64,000 bases of DNA from Endotrypanum monterogeii (lineage: Eukaryota; Euglenozoa; Kinetoplastea; Trypanosomatida; Trypanosomatidae). The translations under genes and the position numbers were made by a program. Below, in pieces: positions 40,502 to 50,054 of the stretch. The stretch's first letter is position 1. Every line of letters begins with the position of its first letter. Under the pieces are notes generated by a model, which saw only the letters and a list, made by a program, of their open reading frames with translations, did not search any database and was not told where the DNA came from. The stretch lies in NCBI GenBank assembly GCA_000333855.2, contig CM007317.1:125071-189070 (forward strand), given 5' to 3'.

Positions 40502-40583
40502 GACGTGCGTGCACGCACCAGCATCACAAAAGCCTCCATAGAATAGATCTCTTGCCCCCTCTCTCTCTGCTCAAGTCCTCATC
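40036..40583. other. Intergenic region
   Basis: No supportable gene. It contains a G14 run near 40250-40263 and a compound (TA)n(TG)n tract at 40465-40501. Confidence 0.6.
40465..40501. repeat. Compound (TA)n(TG)n microsatellite
   Basis: TA tract 40465-40492 passing into TG, downstream of the HD-domain gene on the coding strand. Confidence 0.9.
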
Positions 40584-41486
40584 TCATGCCATGGTGTACT
40601 CGACACCAGCGTTGCGCCAGTATACTGTGACCGGGGGCGGACCATGGTGCTGCCAATCCTCTAGAAGAGCATTCATCTCAGCGGCACGCGAAATACCCAA
40701 ATACTTTCCAGACGATGTCACGATGAACAGTGGCAGCAGGCGCACCAGCTTCTCATGAAAGTGCTCCACAACATCGCGGAGCAACAGTGTCTCAAGATGC
40801 CGTTCGACCGCGGCCACTCGCAGCGGCGCAGCCTCAGCAGAAACTTGCAGATCTTTTGGCGCCTGTGCCGCAGCACGATATCGTGCGCACGTGTACTCGT
40901 AGCAGCGCAGTAGTCCCTCACCGCCGATGGCCTCCAGCTTGTCCGAATCGCTCACATAATCTCGAACAGCCACCCAGCCGCTGTTTTTCGCCAGTATCGC
41001 CTCCCCATTATCGCTGAGCGCGGATGAGAACCAGCGCATGCCTCGCTTCACCTCCTTCGAATATGAGATGGCCTCCAGCGTGGTCAGCAGAAGCCTCGAT
41101 ACCTGCTGGGCAGCACTTCCTTCCGCGCCGACATCGGTCCGCGGTAGAGGTAGGCAGAAAAAGTTTGGGTCTGCGTTGGCCACATGTGCCACCAGTGTTT
41201 CCGCCTCGGCGATAACAAAAGACGTGAGGCTGTCCAAGAGGACTCCTGTGACGTCGTACTTGTGATCTGCGACGTCGTGCAGCATACCCACAAGTATAAT
41301 CCGATAGACCATACCAGCTTTCTCCCCAGGTGCAACACCCGTGGCACAATCCATGAGGTACAGCAGAATTGCCTGCTCCGTCACCTTGCGCATGTGGGCA
41401 AGACCATGCGAAGCATCGCGACCTGCGCAGACAGAGGCAACAAAAAGTGAGCAGCGATCCCACAACTCGTAATGCAAAGTCTCCAT
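40584..41486 (-). CDS. YedJ-like HD-domain metal-dependent phosphohydrolase
   Basis: 300 residues from the ATG at 41486. HD-domain enzymes of this type are predicted metal-dependent phosphohydrolases, with unknown natural substrate. Seen: DASHGLAHM (metal-binding His near residues 27-31), VGMLHDVADHKY (the HD pair near 70-71, with DxKY as in the YedJ family), SDSDKLEAIGGEGLLRCYEY near 187 (compare DADRLDAIGAIGIAR), and EHFHEKLVRLL near 240 (compare NHFYEKL). All catalytic elements are present. A pyrimidine tract lies directly upstream of the ATG without an AG before the start, so the acceptor is probably further upstream. Insertions relative to bacterial YedJ lie around residues 110-135 and 205-225. 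Confidence 0.85.
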   Translation of the reverse strand: METLHYELWDRCSLFVASVCAGRDASHGLAHMRKVTEQAILLYLMDCATGVAPGEKAGMVYRIILVGMLHDVADHKYDVTGVLLDSLTSFVIAEAETLVAHVANADPNFFCLPLPRTDVGAEGSAAQQVSRLLLTTLEAISYSKEVKRGMRWFSSALSDNGEAILAKNSGWVAVRDYVSDSDKLEAIGGEGLLRCYEYTCARYRAAAQAPKDLQVSAEAAPLRVAAVERHLETLLLRDVVEHFHEKLVRLLPLFIVTSSGKYLGISRAAEMNALLEDWQHHGPPPVTVYWRNAGVEYTMA

Positions 41487-42037
41487 GTGTGCCAGCGAAA
41501 AAGAAAGTAAGAGAGAAGCGTCGGCAAAGATAAAGTAAAGCGGGGAAAAATGGGGAAGTTGACTGTTTTGTGGCTGCGCAGTGACGCCATGAAAAGAGCA
41601 AGGCGTCGAACTCGCTCCTGTTCTCTCTCCGCTTCACCTCCCTTGACCGTGTTCCGTATATTGCTCGTACTACCTTTCCCCCCTCACTCTCTACCTTTGA
41701 CACCGAGAGGAGATGACACTGTCGCGGCGGAGGCGTGTAGCAGCTCCTCCCCCCCCCCCCAACACGGGACGGCAGCAATGCGACAAGAATTCGTTAATGA
41801 AGTGCCGTGAGGCGAGAAAAGCACGAATACGAAGGAAGTAAAAAAGAGAGGAGAGTTTGAAGTCAAGGATTATCGCAGCGCCACTCGACTGAGCGACGCA
41901 CTCAGGGGAAGTGAGGAGGAGTAGGGAAATGAAGAAGTGAATCGAATGAAAAAGGAAGGCTCGTGTGCTGCAATAGAGATAATGCCCCCCCCATAAAAAA
42001 AAAAAACTCGATATGCAGACCACCTTATGTTCCACTG

Positions 42038-42075
<38 letters not shown>

Positions 42076-42340
42076 AAAGGGAAGGCAAAGGGGGGGGCAC
42101 CCGCCGCCTAACCATCCCGCTCTCCAATATGTACATTCATGATAGCGGAAAATGTTTCCAATAAAATAAAAAGACGCGTCGATCTGGAGCATTTGAGCAA
42201 TCCTTTGCCCGCCTGCACTTTGAATGCCCCTTTCCGCAAACACCGAGCAAGTAGGGGAAGTACTCGGCACAGGGTCACACTTGCTGCACGACCGCTTGAC
42301 GTTATTCACGACACACCCGCCATTTTACGGAGTCGTTGTA
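41487..42340. other. Intergenic region
   Basis: No supportable gene. It contains C10 at 41750-41760, A12 at 41995-42006 and a compound TA/TG tract at 42038-42074. Confidence 0.6.
42038..42074. repeat. Compound (TA)n(TG)n microsatellite
   Basis: TA 42038-42056 running into TG to 42074, downstream of the SET gene in the transcribed sense. Confidence 0.9.
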
Positions 42341-45300
42341 CTACGTGTACTCGGTCCCATCCTCCATACACGACAGCAGCTCCATGTGCTCTGCTGTGGT
42401 GACCCCGCACGCCTCCAACTCCACCGAGTATCGTGACAGGAAAGAGTCCAGAATACCAGGCTCACCAGCACGCGTCAGCCACTCTGCTCTCCACACCAAA
42501 AGCTGCACAAAGTGCTCTTGAAAGCAGCGTGCAACGCAGCGGCGCACGAGTGGGTCCACCACAAAAGGGAGTTGCATGAGCTCGGTCTGCTCACGCACCG
42601 CCCCGCAGCACACCTCATGTCGCGCCCCGCGTGCCAAACGATCGGCAGAGTTAATCGCTCTCACGTGCCGCCCACGGCTAAAGACCAGGTACATGCGCAA
42701 CCCCGTCAAGAGAGGATGGTTGGCGGGCATGAATATCTCCAGCTCCTCCAGCGTGCTTGCGCAGAGTTCGATGAGCTCGGCACTGACAGTGGAGCCGAGT
42801 CCCTTCGCCACCGTCGAGTAGGCAAACGCCTCCAAGCGGAGCCGCAGCCTCAGAAAATGCGTCGGCAAGAGCGTCCGGGCGACGCACGCATCAAGGTCTA
42901 CGAGACGTCGCACCACCGCCACAACGGGATCCTGAGCCTTCTCCGGGACATCGCCTTCGTCTTCGCTCCTCAACTGCGTTGCTATATCATCTAGCTCCAG
43001 TTGCAGGCGAGTCACAACAGAGTGTCCCTCTTCCGTGACACGAGCTACATCAAATATTTTTTGACGACGTGAGCAACATTCCAGGTGCCGAAATACCGTG
43101 GCCTCTTCCAACGTACCAGTCGCTGTGAAATTGTTAGTGGGGAGCTCAGACTCCGCAAGACTCTCTGGCTCATAGACGAGTTGTTGGCACTCTTGACAGA
43201 CATGGCCGCGCAGCAACGCAGCCCTCCGCGTACAAATATGGCAACGGCACCAAAACCCAAGCACCTCCGAGAGCTCCATCTGGGATACTGTCAGTGCTGT
43301 GGTGGCAGGTACGTACGACACCGTGATTTCCTCCCCGCTTTCTATGGGCCGCAGCGCCACTAAGGACGCCACGATGCCGCCACCGTCGCCTCCATGAATA
43401 TGACCAGGTGCCTTGTCTAGTACTAGCACTGCGTTGGGAACGCACGCGTGGTTGAGCTGACGCAAAAATGGGAAAAGCGCACTGATAGGTGCACCCTTCG
43501 CATCTACAGCGACATGAGGTCCCATGTCACACTCGTCTGCAGCTCTGCCGAGTCTCGCCTTGGCGAGTTCGCCATGGTCATCCCCCTGTGTGCACCGACG
43601 CCATCTCGATGGCGGGTCAATGCGGAATTCATCGATTCCCCGGACGGCGAGCAGCGCATTCGCGGATGGGAGAAACGTAGGCGTCGTGCCTTCAGACCGT
43701 CTCGGTGGCCAGCGTAGGGAAGCGTCGGTTTCACACGATAGGTTGCGAAGGATGGCTTCTGGTGTCGCTTCCTGCTGTGGCTTTCCAGCCTCGCCGGCCA
43801 GCCACTGCTTCCCACTTTCAGATAAATTCAGGGTGCAGGCATCGTGCATTACACGCGCGGCCCACTGCCTCCAGCCGTTGACCAGGAGATCAGGGAATTC
43901 AGCCAGTAAACTGAGAAGCTGTAGCGCTGCGTTGCGCTCGTCACCTCCCGCAATAAATTGCGCGACTTCCTCACGCTGACGAATGCCAGCGCCAGAAACG
44001 GATATGGCATCCCCCATAGTAGAGGGAGTATCCTCCTCGCCACGGCTTCGCCACGCTCGGTTCCCCGAAGATCGCGTGTTGTCCGTACAAGGCCTTTGGG
44101 TACAGGCGACAGTTTCCCTCAAGGTACCACCATCTTCACAACACTTTTTTACCTCTGCTTCTGTCATTGTGGCCAATGCCGCCTCACGTACGAGTAGTTC
44201 TCCCTCTCCAAGAGCGTTGATAGCCACCAGGCCGCAGCCAGCAATGCTGCGGGAGGGATCGACACTAGGCTCCACGCTAGAGTGTAAATGAAACTGCGTA
44301 CGCGAAGAGTGTGACGGTGATAGACCAAGCAGTGCAACCAAGAGAGCACGAATACGGTCAACGACTTGTTTGGATGCGGGATCAGGGGCAATGTACAAGA
44401 TGGAGAAGCGGGCCACTTGCAGAGCAGCGGTCATTTCGTACGCTGCACGGCAAGACGCTGTTACCGCCGCCATGTCTGCCTCTCCTGCATCTGCGGGCTC
44501 GGTCGATGCAGTCAAAGCCAGCAAAAGCGTAACCGACGCTAACTCAACGCTCGACTCGGCATACAAACAAAGAAGTGCACTGACGTCACTTTCGGTGATG
44601 TAGACAGGAGCGCTGGCCTTGGGGGGGACACGATCCTTGACGCGGCCCCACGTGTCGCACAGCGTGGCAATGGCGCGGTGCATGGCGTGATCGCGGGAAT
44701 CCTCCTCGGTGCCTGTTGATCCGACAACAGTGCAGAGGTACGAAAGCACATCACCGATGCAGTCCTCGCCACAATTGTCACCGCTGATCGTGTCGAACTG
44801 CTTCCCAATCGTTTCCCCGAGGGCGGCCTGTATGAAATGCGAGGAAGAGGCGGGAAGCAATGTAGAGAGACGACAATCCGTAAGCGCCGCTCTGCTGCAG
44901 AAAGGCCCACGCCCTTCTTCGCCGTCCTCATCATCGGAATGGGGCCTGCTGCTGAGCGATGGCTTCCGATAAGATGAGCCACGTACGAGTCGTACACTCG
45001 GTGTTTGCCGCAGAACAGCAGCTAGCTCGCTGTCTGCTGGAATCGCCACACGCCTCGCCACCCAGCGGCACAAGAGTAGCACGAGAGAGCAGTACAGTGG
45101 ATAGGAGAAAGATGTATGAGAAAAAAACACGTCCTTGGCACTGCATGGATCACCCAACGCAAATAGGACAGTTGATGGGGACGTCGGTGATGGAGACACG
45201 CCTCTGCACAGCGCAAAGAGTGAGCGCACTAAGGACATCACTAGCACAGACGAAGTCGACGGCGGCTTATCATTAGGGTGAGCCCCCGCACTGGGTGGGA

Positions 45301-45391
45301 TGACCTCCTCGCTCCCCGAGCCACACAAGTCTGTATCAGCCATGCTCATGGTGATTTGTTTTGATGGTGTTATGTCACCAGAACAGTTCAT
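42341..45391 (-). CDS. SMYD-like SET-domain protein (predicted protein lysine methyltransferase)
   Basis: 1016 residues from the ATG at 45391; the frame opens at a TTG seven codons earlier, and Mets at residues 15 and 17 are alternative starts. SET enzymes methylate lysines using S-adenosylmethionine. Seen: a SET-N-like stretch CGLVAINALGEGELLV near residues 390-405; the core LRQLNHACVPNAVLV near 648; the catalytic-pocket segment PIESGEEITVSYVPAT near 690; and a post-SET Cys cluster GFWCRCHICTRRAALL plus HVCQEC near 715-735, giving a C-x-C-x2-C pattern. The long gap between SET halves fits SMYD-type split SET domains, although I see no MYND finger in it. The N-terminal 380 residues and C-terminal 250 residues are helical and lineage-specific. 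The substrate is unknown. Confidence 0.85.
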   Translation of the reverse strand: MNCSGDITPSKQITMSMADTDLCGSGSEEVIPPSAGAHPNDKPPSTSSVLVMSLVRSLFALCRGVSPSPTSPSTVLFALGDPCSAKDVFFSHTSFSYPLYCSLVLLLCRWVARRVAIPADSELAAVLRQTPSVRLVRGSSYRKPSLSSRPHSDDEDGEEGRGPFCSRAALTDCRLSTLLPASSSHFIQAALGETIGKQFDTISGDNCGEDCIGDVLSYLCTVVGSTGTEEDSRDHAMHRAIATLCDTWGRVKDRVPPKASAPVYITESDVSALLCLYAESSVELASVTLLLALTASTEPADAGEADMAAVTASCRAAYEMTAALQVARFSILYIAPDPASKQVVDRIRALLVALLGLSPSHSSRTQFHLHSSVEPSVDPSRSIAGCGLVAINALGEGELLVREAALATMTEAEVKKCCEDGGTLRETVACTQRPCTDNTRSSGNRAWRSRGEEDTPSTMGDAISVSGAGIRQREEVAQFIAGGDERNAALQLLSLLAEFPDLLVNGWRQWAARVMHDACTLNLSESGKQWLAGEAGKPQQEATPEAILRNLSCETDASLRWPPRRSEGTTPTFLPSANALLAVRGIDEFRIDPPSRWRRCTQGDDHGELAKARLGRAADECDMGPHVAVDAKGAPISALFPFLRQLNHACVPNAVLVLDKAPGHIHGGDGGGIVASLVALRPIESGEEITVSYVPATTALTVSQMELSEVLGFWCRCHICTRRAALLRGHVCQECQQLVYEPESLAESELPTNNFTATGTLEEATVFRHLECCSRRQKIFDVARVTEEGHSVVTRLQLELDDIATQLRSEDEGDVPEKAQDPVVAVVRRLVDLDACVARTLLPTHFLRLRLRLEAFAYSTVAKGLGSTVSAELIELCASTLEELEIFMPANHPLLTGLRMYLVFSRGRHVRAINSADRLARGARHEVCCGAVREQTELMQLPFVVDPLVRRCVARCFQEHFVQLLVWRAEWLTRAGEPGILDSFLSRYSVELEACGVTTAEHMELLSCMEDGTEYT

Positions 45392-45761
45392 GGACGCCGC
45401 AAGTCCCAACAAAAGAAGGAGCTATCGAATCCCTGAACTCTGTCACCTAGACTGCAGTGTGACTAGGGTAGATGAGGGCGAGTCGTATGTCAGAACGGGG
45501 GTGGAGAGGGCCAAAAAGAGGACCGGTACTCCAGCAGTAAGAGCGTACAGACGAAGTTACGCTCACGACACTATCAAAGGGTACTGCGTATTTTTCAGTG
45601 TGTTTGATGGCCTGGGACAGAATCCCGAAGAAGAAGAGAGAAAGCAAAGAGGAAGAGAAGCATTTGAATCAGAAAAAGAAATGAAATGGCGCCTGAAGAG
45701 ATGCACACGACCTCTCCAAACGTGTGTGTGTGTGTGTGTGTGTGTTGAACTCACGCATGTA

Positions 45762-46058
45762 CTAAGGCGCACTAGCTTGCGCATTCCACATCCTCAGGTA
45801 AGTAGCGTCCATGTGCGCACCCAGCCAATAAGGAGCTGGATTCATAAAGTTGGGCAGAGGAGGAAGTCTCGCGGCTAATGAAGTCGCGTGCAGTAGCAGC
45901 GGACGAAAGGCGGGGGTCGCAGCCCATCGCATCGTCACTTCATTGCGATGCCAGATCAAGAACTGGGAGAAACCCCACGCACGAGAAGCCCTACCAATAA
46001 GCACCGTATTACATTGATGGCAGCCGACGCTTGTTGGAGCAATGGAAAACGCCATCAT
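45762..46058 (-). CDS. Possible small protein, unknown (weak)
   Basis: 98 residues from paired ATGs at 46058/46055. The translation is not low-complexity: WGFSQFLIWHRNEVTMRWA is followed by NFMNPAPYWLGAHMDATYL, with balanced Trp, His, Asn and Met. A T/C-rich tract lies upstream but no clear AG. The composition could be that of a small organelle protein, or it could be a chance ORF. I do not recognise a family. Confidence 0.25.
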   Translation of the reverse strand: MMAFSIAPTSVGCHQCNTVLIGRASRAWGFSQFLIWHRNEVTMRWAATPAFRPLLLHATSLAARLPPLPNFMNPAPYWLGAHMDATYLRMWNAQASAP

Positions 46059-46128
46059 TCAAAGATGATGCGACGATAAGTGATGACAAGATGAGCAGAG
46101 GGAGTTCGATGCCTCTACCTATACACAA

Positions 46129-46129
<1 letters not shown>

Positions 46130-46179
<50 letters not shown>

Positions 46180-46361
46180 GTAGAACGGCCTCCTAACTAA
46201 GAACGTACGTGTCGGTACGTCGCCGTTACACGTCGTCGACCGTTCGGTACACGTNNNNNNNNNNNNNNNNNNNNTCGACGTCGTACGTACGACGACGTAA
46301 GTAGTAGTAGTAGACGAAGAAGTAGAGACGACGAGGTAGTACGTACGTACTCTCTACTACT

Positions 46362-46418
<57 letters not shown>
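46130..46418. repeat. Two long (TA)n tracts flanking an N gap and noisy sequence
   Basis: (TA)n at 46130-46179 and 46367-46418. Between them are 46180-46254, 20 unknown bases (46255-46274) and 46275-46366. The inter-tract sequence is unusually rich in CGTA/TAG units and looks like low-quality sequence (see finding). Confidence 0.8.
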
Positions 46419-47380
46419 GGAAAAGGCTCCACTAAGAACGTCCATAAGGATCGCGACAGCGTTGCCAGGTCTAGCAAAAACACAACAAAAAGGAGAAGCC
46501 AGTGGCGTAACCAGACTTGGGGAGCAAGCCTCTTCAGCCTGCTCAACATCGAAGCACACAGAAGAGGGAAGACAAAATGCAGCTCTTCGGACCCGCTTCC
46601 ATCCCCACCTTGGCTTCCTTATCCCTATTCCCCCCCCCCCTGCGTGTGGACGACCCTATCCAATCCGCCAGTCGAGTGGTGCCATACAGGACGACCCACA
46701 TGTACCTCGTGTAAATGTGCACGACCTAGCAACCATGCACACCTTCGCCGCACTGGGCGGCATATTCTGAAGCTTCTTTTTTTTTTTTTGATCAGCTGCT
46801 GTGATTCACTCAGCACGAAGTAGTCTGAGGTAAGAAATGCAAAGATAGGAGGCAACCGTGACGACGAAGGCAAACCACTGTGCTCAAATCTACGTCACTG
46901 CTTCTGCATATCAGGAAACACACACACACACGGGAGGGGGGGGGAGTTGACGGGGGGAAGTTGTGGGAAGAAAGAAGATCAAATGAGACAAATGAGAGGT
47001 GACGTAAACAACAATCAAGAAGACGGCGAGGAAGGTGCGATCTCTACTTTCCGTGAGCGAGAAAGCACTATCAGCGCAGCGCTAGTTTTCTCGGACCCGG
47101 TCAGGCGAAGAAATGTACGAAAACTATTCCAGGAACAACTTTAAAAAGAAAAAAAAAAAGGGGGGGGTAATACGCTTTCACCATCATCATCTCGACGCTC
47201 ACCCAGTCCACGTCAGGCATATGAATACCGGTATTCATAATATGTAAAAAGAGGGAAATTTAAAAAAAGAATAGCTGGTGTGCTTGTGTACATACATGAT
47301 TGAAACACTCCGTCGATTAGGTGATATGTCCGTAACAACACCGCGCTAACGTCACTGCGACAAGTAAGCGCATACTCTCC

Positions 47381-47848
47381 TTTGGAACCTGCAGGGAACT
47401 GCTCAGGGATACCCCACCGTGCAAGCGGCACGCCACTCTTCATCGCACGACTCCCGGGCCTGCCCCTTCACAGGCCCAGCCGGCGGCGCCGCGTGGCCAC
47501 ACACACGCATCCGCAGCAATGCGGTCTTGGGGGGAGGAGAAAGGGGCAGATGACGCAGGCGCCACAAGGACACTCCGCCCGTCACGCGGACCGTGCAAGC
47601 GTGCCCAACTGTCGCAGACCACTACCCCTCCTCCGATGGCACGCCGTCGAGGGTCTCCCAGCGGACGTCCACGGCGCTGAATCGCCCTGACACCCACCCC
47701 ACCTCACCCCACGCTGCACGTCGTAGGTGTGTGCATAGCCCTCTGTCGCCATCCACAGCTGTTCGGGGTGGACAAGTGGACAGAGGCTGCCTCTGCTTCC
47801 GCGTTCAAAGGAGACTTTCCGGTGATGATACCCTCGCGGTGAGGTGAC
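47381..47848 (-). repeat. Family B interspersed repeat, full copy
   Basis: About 468 bp, bounded by TTTGGAACCTGCAGGGAACT and ending GTGAGGTGAC. It is almost identical by eye to 54388-54858. It contains perfect inverted repeats GGGCCTG/CAGGCCC and CCGCA-GCAA-TGCGG. It lies 636 bp downstream of the broken xylulose reductase on the coding strand. SIDER-like in size and position; identity not established. Confidence 0.85.
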
Positions 47849-48483
47849 ACCCCACGCAAACAAACAATGAGAACAAGCCAATAACACCCAAAACAGAAAC
47901 AAATGCAACAAAGTTCCTGTGGGTAGCTGCATACAAAGACGTACAACTGAGGTATTCCCACCGTCTTCGCGACACAGTGGGAATGCATGCACACACAGCC
48001 ATTCAGATTCGCAGAAGGCCTACCTCCACTCCCGCCGGCGGCTGCGTCGCTTCTCAGTGGGGTGCAAATCGAGATTCTTAAGGAGCGAGAACAAATTGAA
48101 GAAAGGAACAAGAGCAAAAGAAATCAACAAACAAGTAAAAATAATGTTATTAGCAGAGCTTTAGCGCCATCAGTGAAACTTATTGGCACAATGCTGTGTC
48201 TTCCTCTCCAAACCCTCGGCACCTCATCGCTTTAGGGACACACTGCACAGCAGACTTCTCCGTTTTTGGACTGTAGACGTTATCGACTTGTTCACAAAGG
48301 ACATCCAAATGGGTTGCCTAAAAAAAGCGGCACAGCTGGGGGGAGGGGGGAAAGATGTGACTAAAATCCGAGAGGTAGGCGGACACGTCAAAACAACCAT
48401 CAAACGCCTGGGCAATGAAAACAAGGAGAGCAGCAGAACTACTGAGCCACTGCCGACTAGGGCTCGCGCGAGTGACAGCACCA

Positions 48484-49534
48484 CTAGCCCTCCATCTGAA
48501 TTACAATCTTCATATCTTTAGGGTAACGGTTCATCACGCGCTCGTATGCTTTTACGCTGTCCTGGAAGGCGAACTTGGCGCTCACCAGCGGCTTCACGTC
48601 CATCTTCCCGGTGCCGAGAAAACGGATGACGCGCGGGTACACGTTTTGGTAGCGGAACGCCGTTTGAAACGTGATCTCCTTCGCCTGCAACAGCACGATG
48701 TCCACCGGTACCGGCTCCACCGACATCCCAAGAAGCACACACGTTGCACCAGGCGCGCAGTATTCGTAGATCAGTTGGAACGTCGATGCAGCACCACCGC
48801 ACTCGAAAACAACGTCGCAGCCGTTGCCACCCGTCGCCTCCGCAACGGCACGCTGCAGTTCTCCTTCCTTTGTCGTGCTAACCGCCCGCAGGCCAGGGTA
48901 GCGGCGCGCGATCTCCAGCCGCTCTTCGTGTGGGCTACAGACAATCACCTCTGAGCACCCGCCCGCTGGCGCGGAGAGTGCTGTCACAATCCCGATCGTG
49001 CCGCACCCAATCACCAAGCCCACGTCGCCAGGTTTGATGCCGACCTTCATGGCCGAGTGCATGCCAACAGCAATCGGCTCGCACATCGCACCTTCCTCGT
49101 AACTCACTATTATCCGGCAACCTGAAGCACAGCACTGCTGGGTGGATAATAGTCGTCGACATGCACCCATGCACCGGCGGCGTTGCGAAGAATGTCAGCT
49201 CGGGATCCAGGTTGTAAATCCCACTCAGCGTTCGCGTCGCGTCCCACCGCTGGATCCCGGGCTCCAGCGCGACACGGTCCCCTACCTTGAGGTTCGTCAC
49301 CTCAGCGCCCACTGACACGACCGTACCGGACGCCTCGTGGCCGAGAATCATAGGCCTCTCCACTACGAAGGATCCAATGTGGCCGTATTCGTAGTAGTGC
49401 ACGTCGCTGCCGCAGATACCTACACTGTGGATCCTCACGCGGCAGTCTTTCGGGCCGAGATCATCTCGCACATCTATCTCGCGGATAGCTAGCAAACCCT
49501 TCTTTTCTAGCACAAGACTACGCATGAGGACCAT
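48484..49534 (-). pseudogene. D-xylulose reductase / sorbitol dehydrogenase-like, one-base frameshift
   Basis: A zinc-type medium-chain dehydrogenase that would interconvert xylitol and D-xylulose (or sorbitol and fructose) with NAD. The first frame (ATG 49534) has [16 protein letters not shown] and the zinc-binding [15 protein letters not shown], then FATPPVHGCMSTTI and LPDN. The second frame resumes at once with SYEEGAMCEPIAVGMHSAMK and carries the Rossmann motif GCGTIGIVT and a normal C-terminus ending VIQMEG. The break is at about 49108-49112, where one extra base lies in a mixed context (TATTAT on +), not a homopolymer. The structural-zinc cysteine loop is replaced by [18 protein letters not shown]. 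Apart from the shift nothing looks degraded, so the mutation is recent or an error. Genes of this kind are known in Leishmania as probable bacterial transfers. Full length would be about 350 residues. Confidence 0.85.
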
Positions 49535-50034
49535 TCTTGGAGTCCAAACCGGGGAGGGGGAATCGGGAAAGGCAATAGGATGCGTTTTGATGCGTGCATG
49601 GAAAAAATGAAGAATTCCCCTGAGTTATGAGATGGATGTGATGTTTAGAGACTTCCACATGCCTACGATGAGTGATTGCAAGGATGATGTGTGTTTGAAT
49701 GCATGTGAGGGTGGCTTTGATAGCAGTCACCGTGTGATTCTTTTATAACGGGTGATCGCAAAAAAAGAATGGATAAAAGGGCGGTGGTTGTAGAGTAGTG
49801 GGTGGTACGCATAACAACATGAATGACGTAAGAGTCGTGGAGGGGACAAAATGGAGCTATGCCACTCGAGCTGGCCAACGGGAATTTCTGCAGGGTGGAG
49901 CGCAACAGATCACATCTGCAGCGCCGAAAGGGACATCATTGCTCCAAGAAAAACGAAGTCCGACTTGCAGAAAAGTCTGCCGCTCGCGATGACCTTCATA
50001 TGCTTTCCAAGACCTACAGTCTCCTGAGCAAGAA

Positions 50035-50054
50035 ATATATATATATATATATAT
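50035..50054. repeat. (TA)n microsatellite
   Basis: A pure TA tract about 500 bases upstream of the xylulose reductase start on the coding strand. Confidence 0.85.

Larger units (their letters stand above)
45392..48483. other. 3.1-kb interval with a noisy assembly gap and a family B repeat
   Basis: Only a weak small ORF (45762-46058) is present. It contains two long TA tracts around a 20-base N gap (46128-46420) and a full family B repeat (47381-47848). Other ORFs are repeat translations or low-complexity. Confidence 0.55.
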
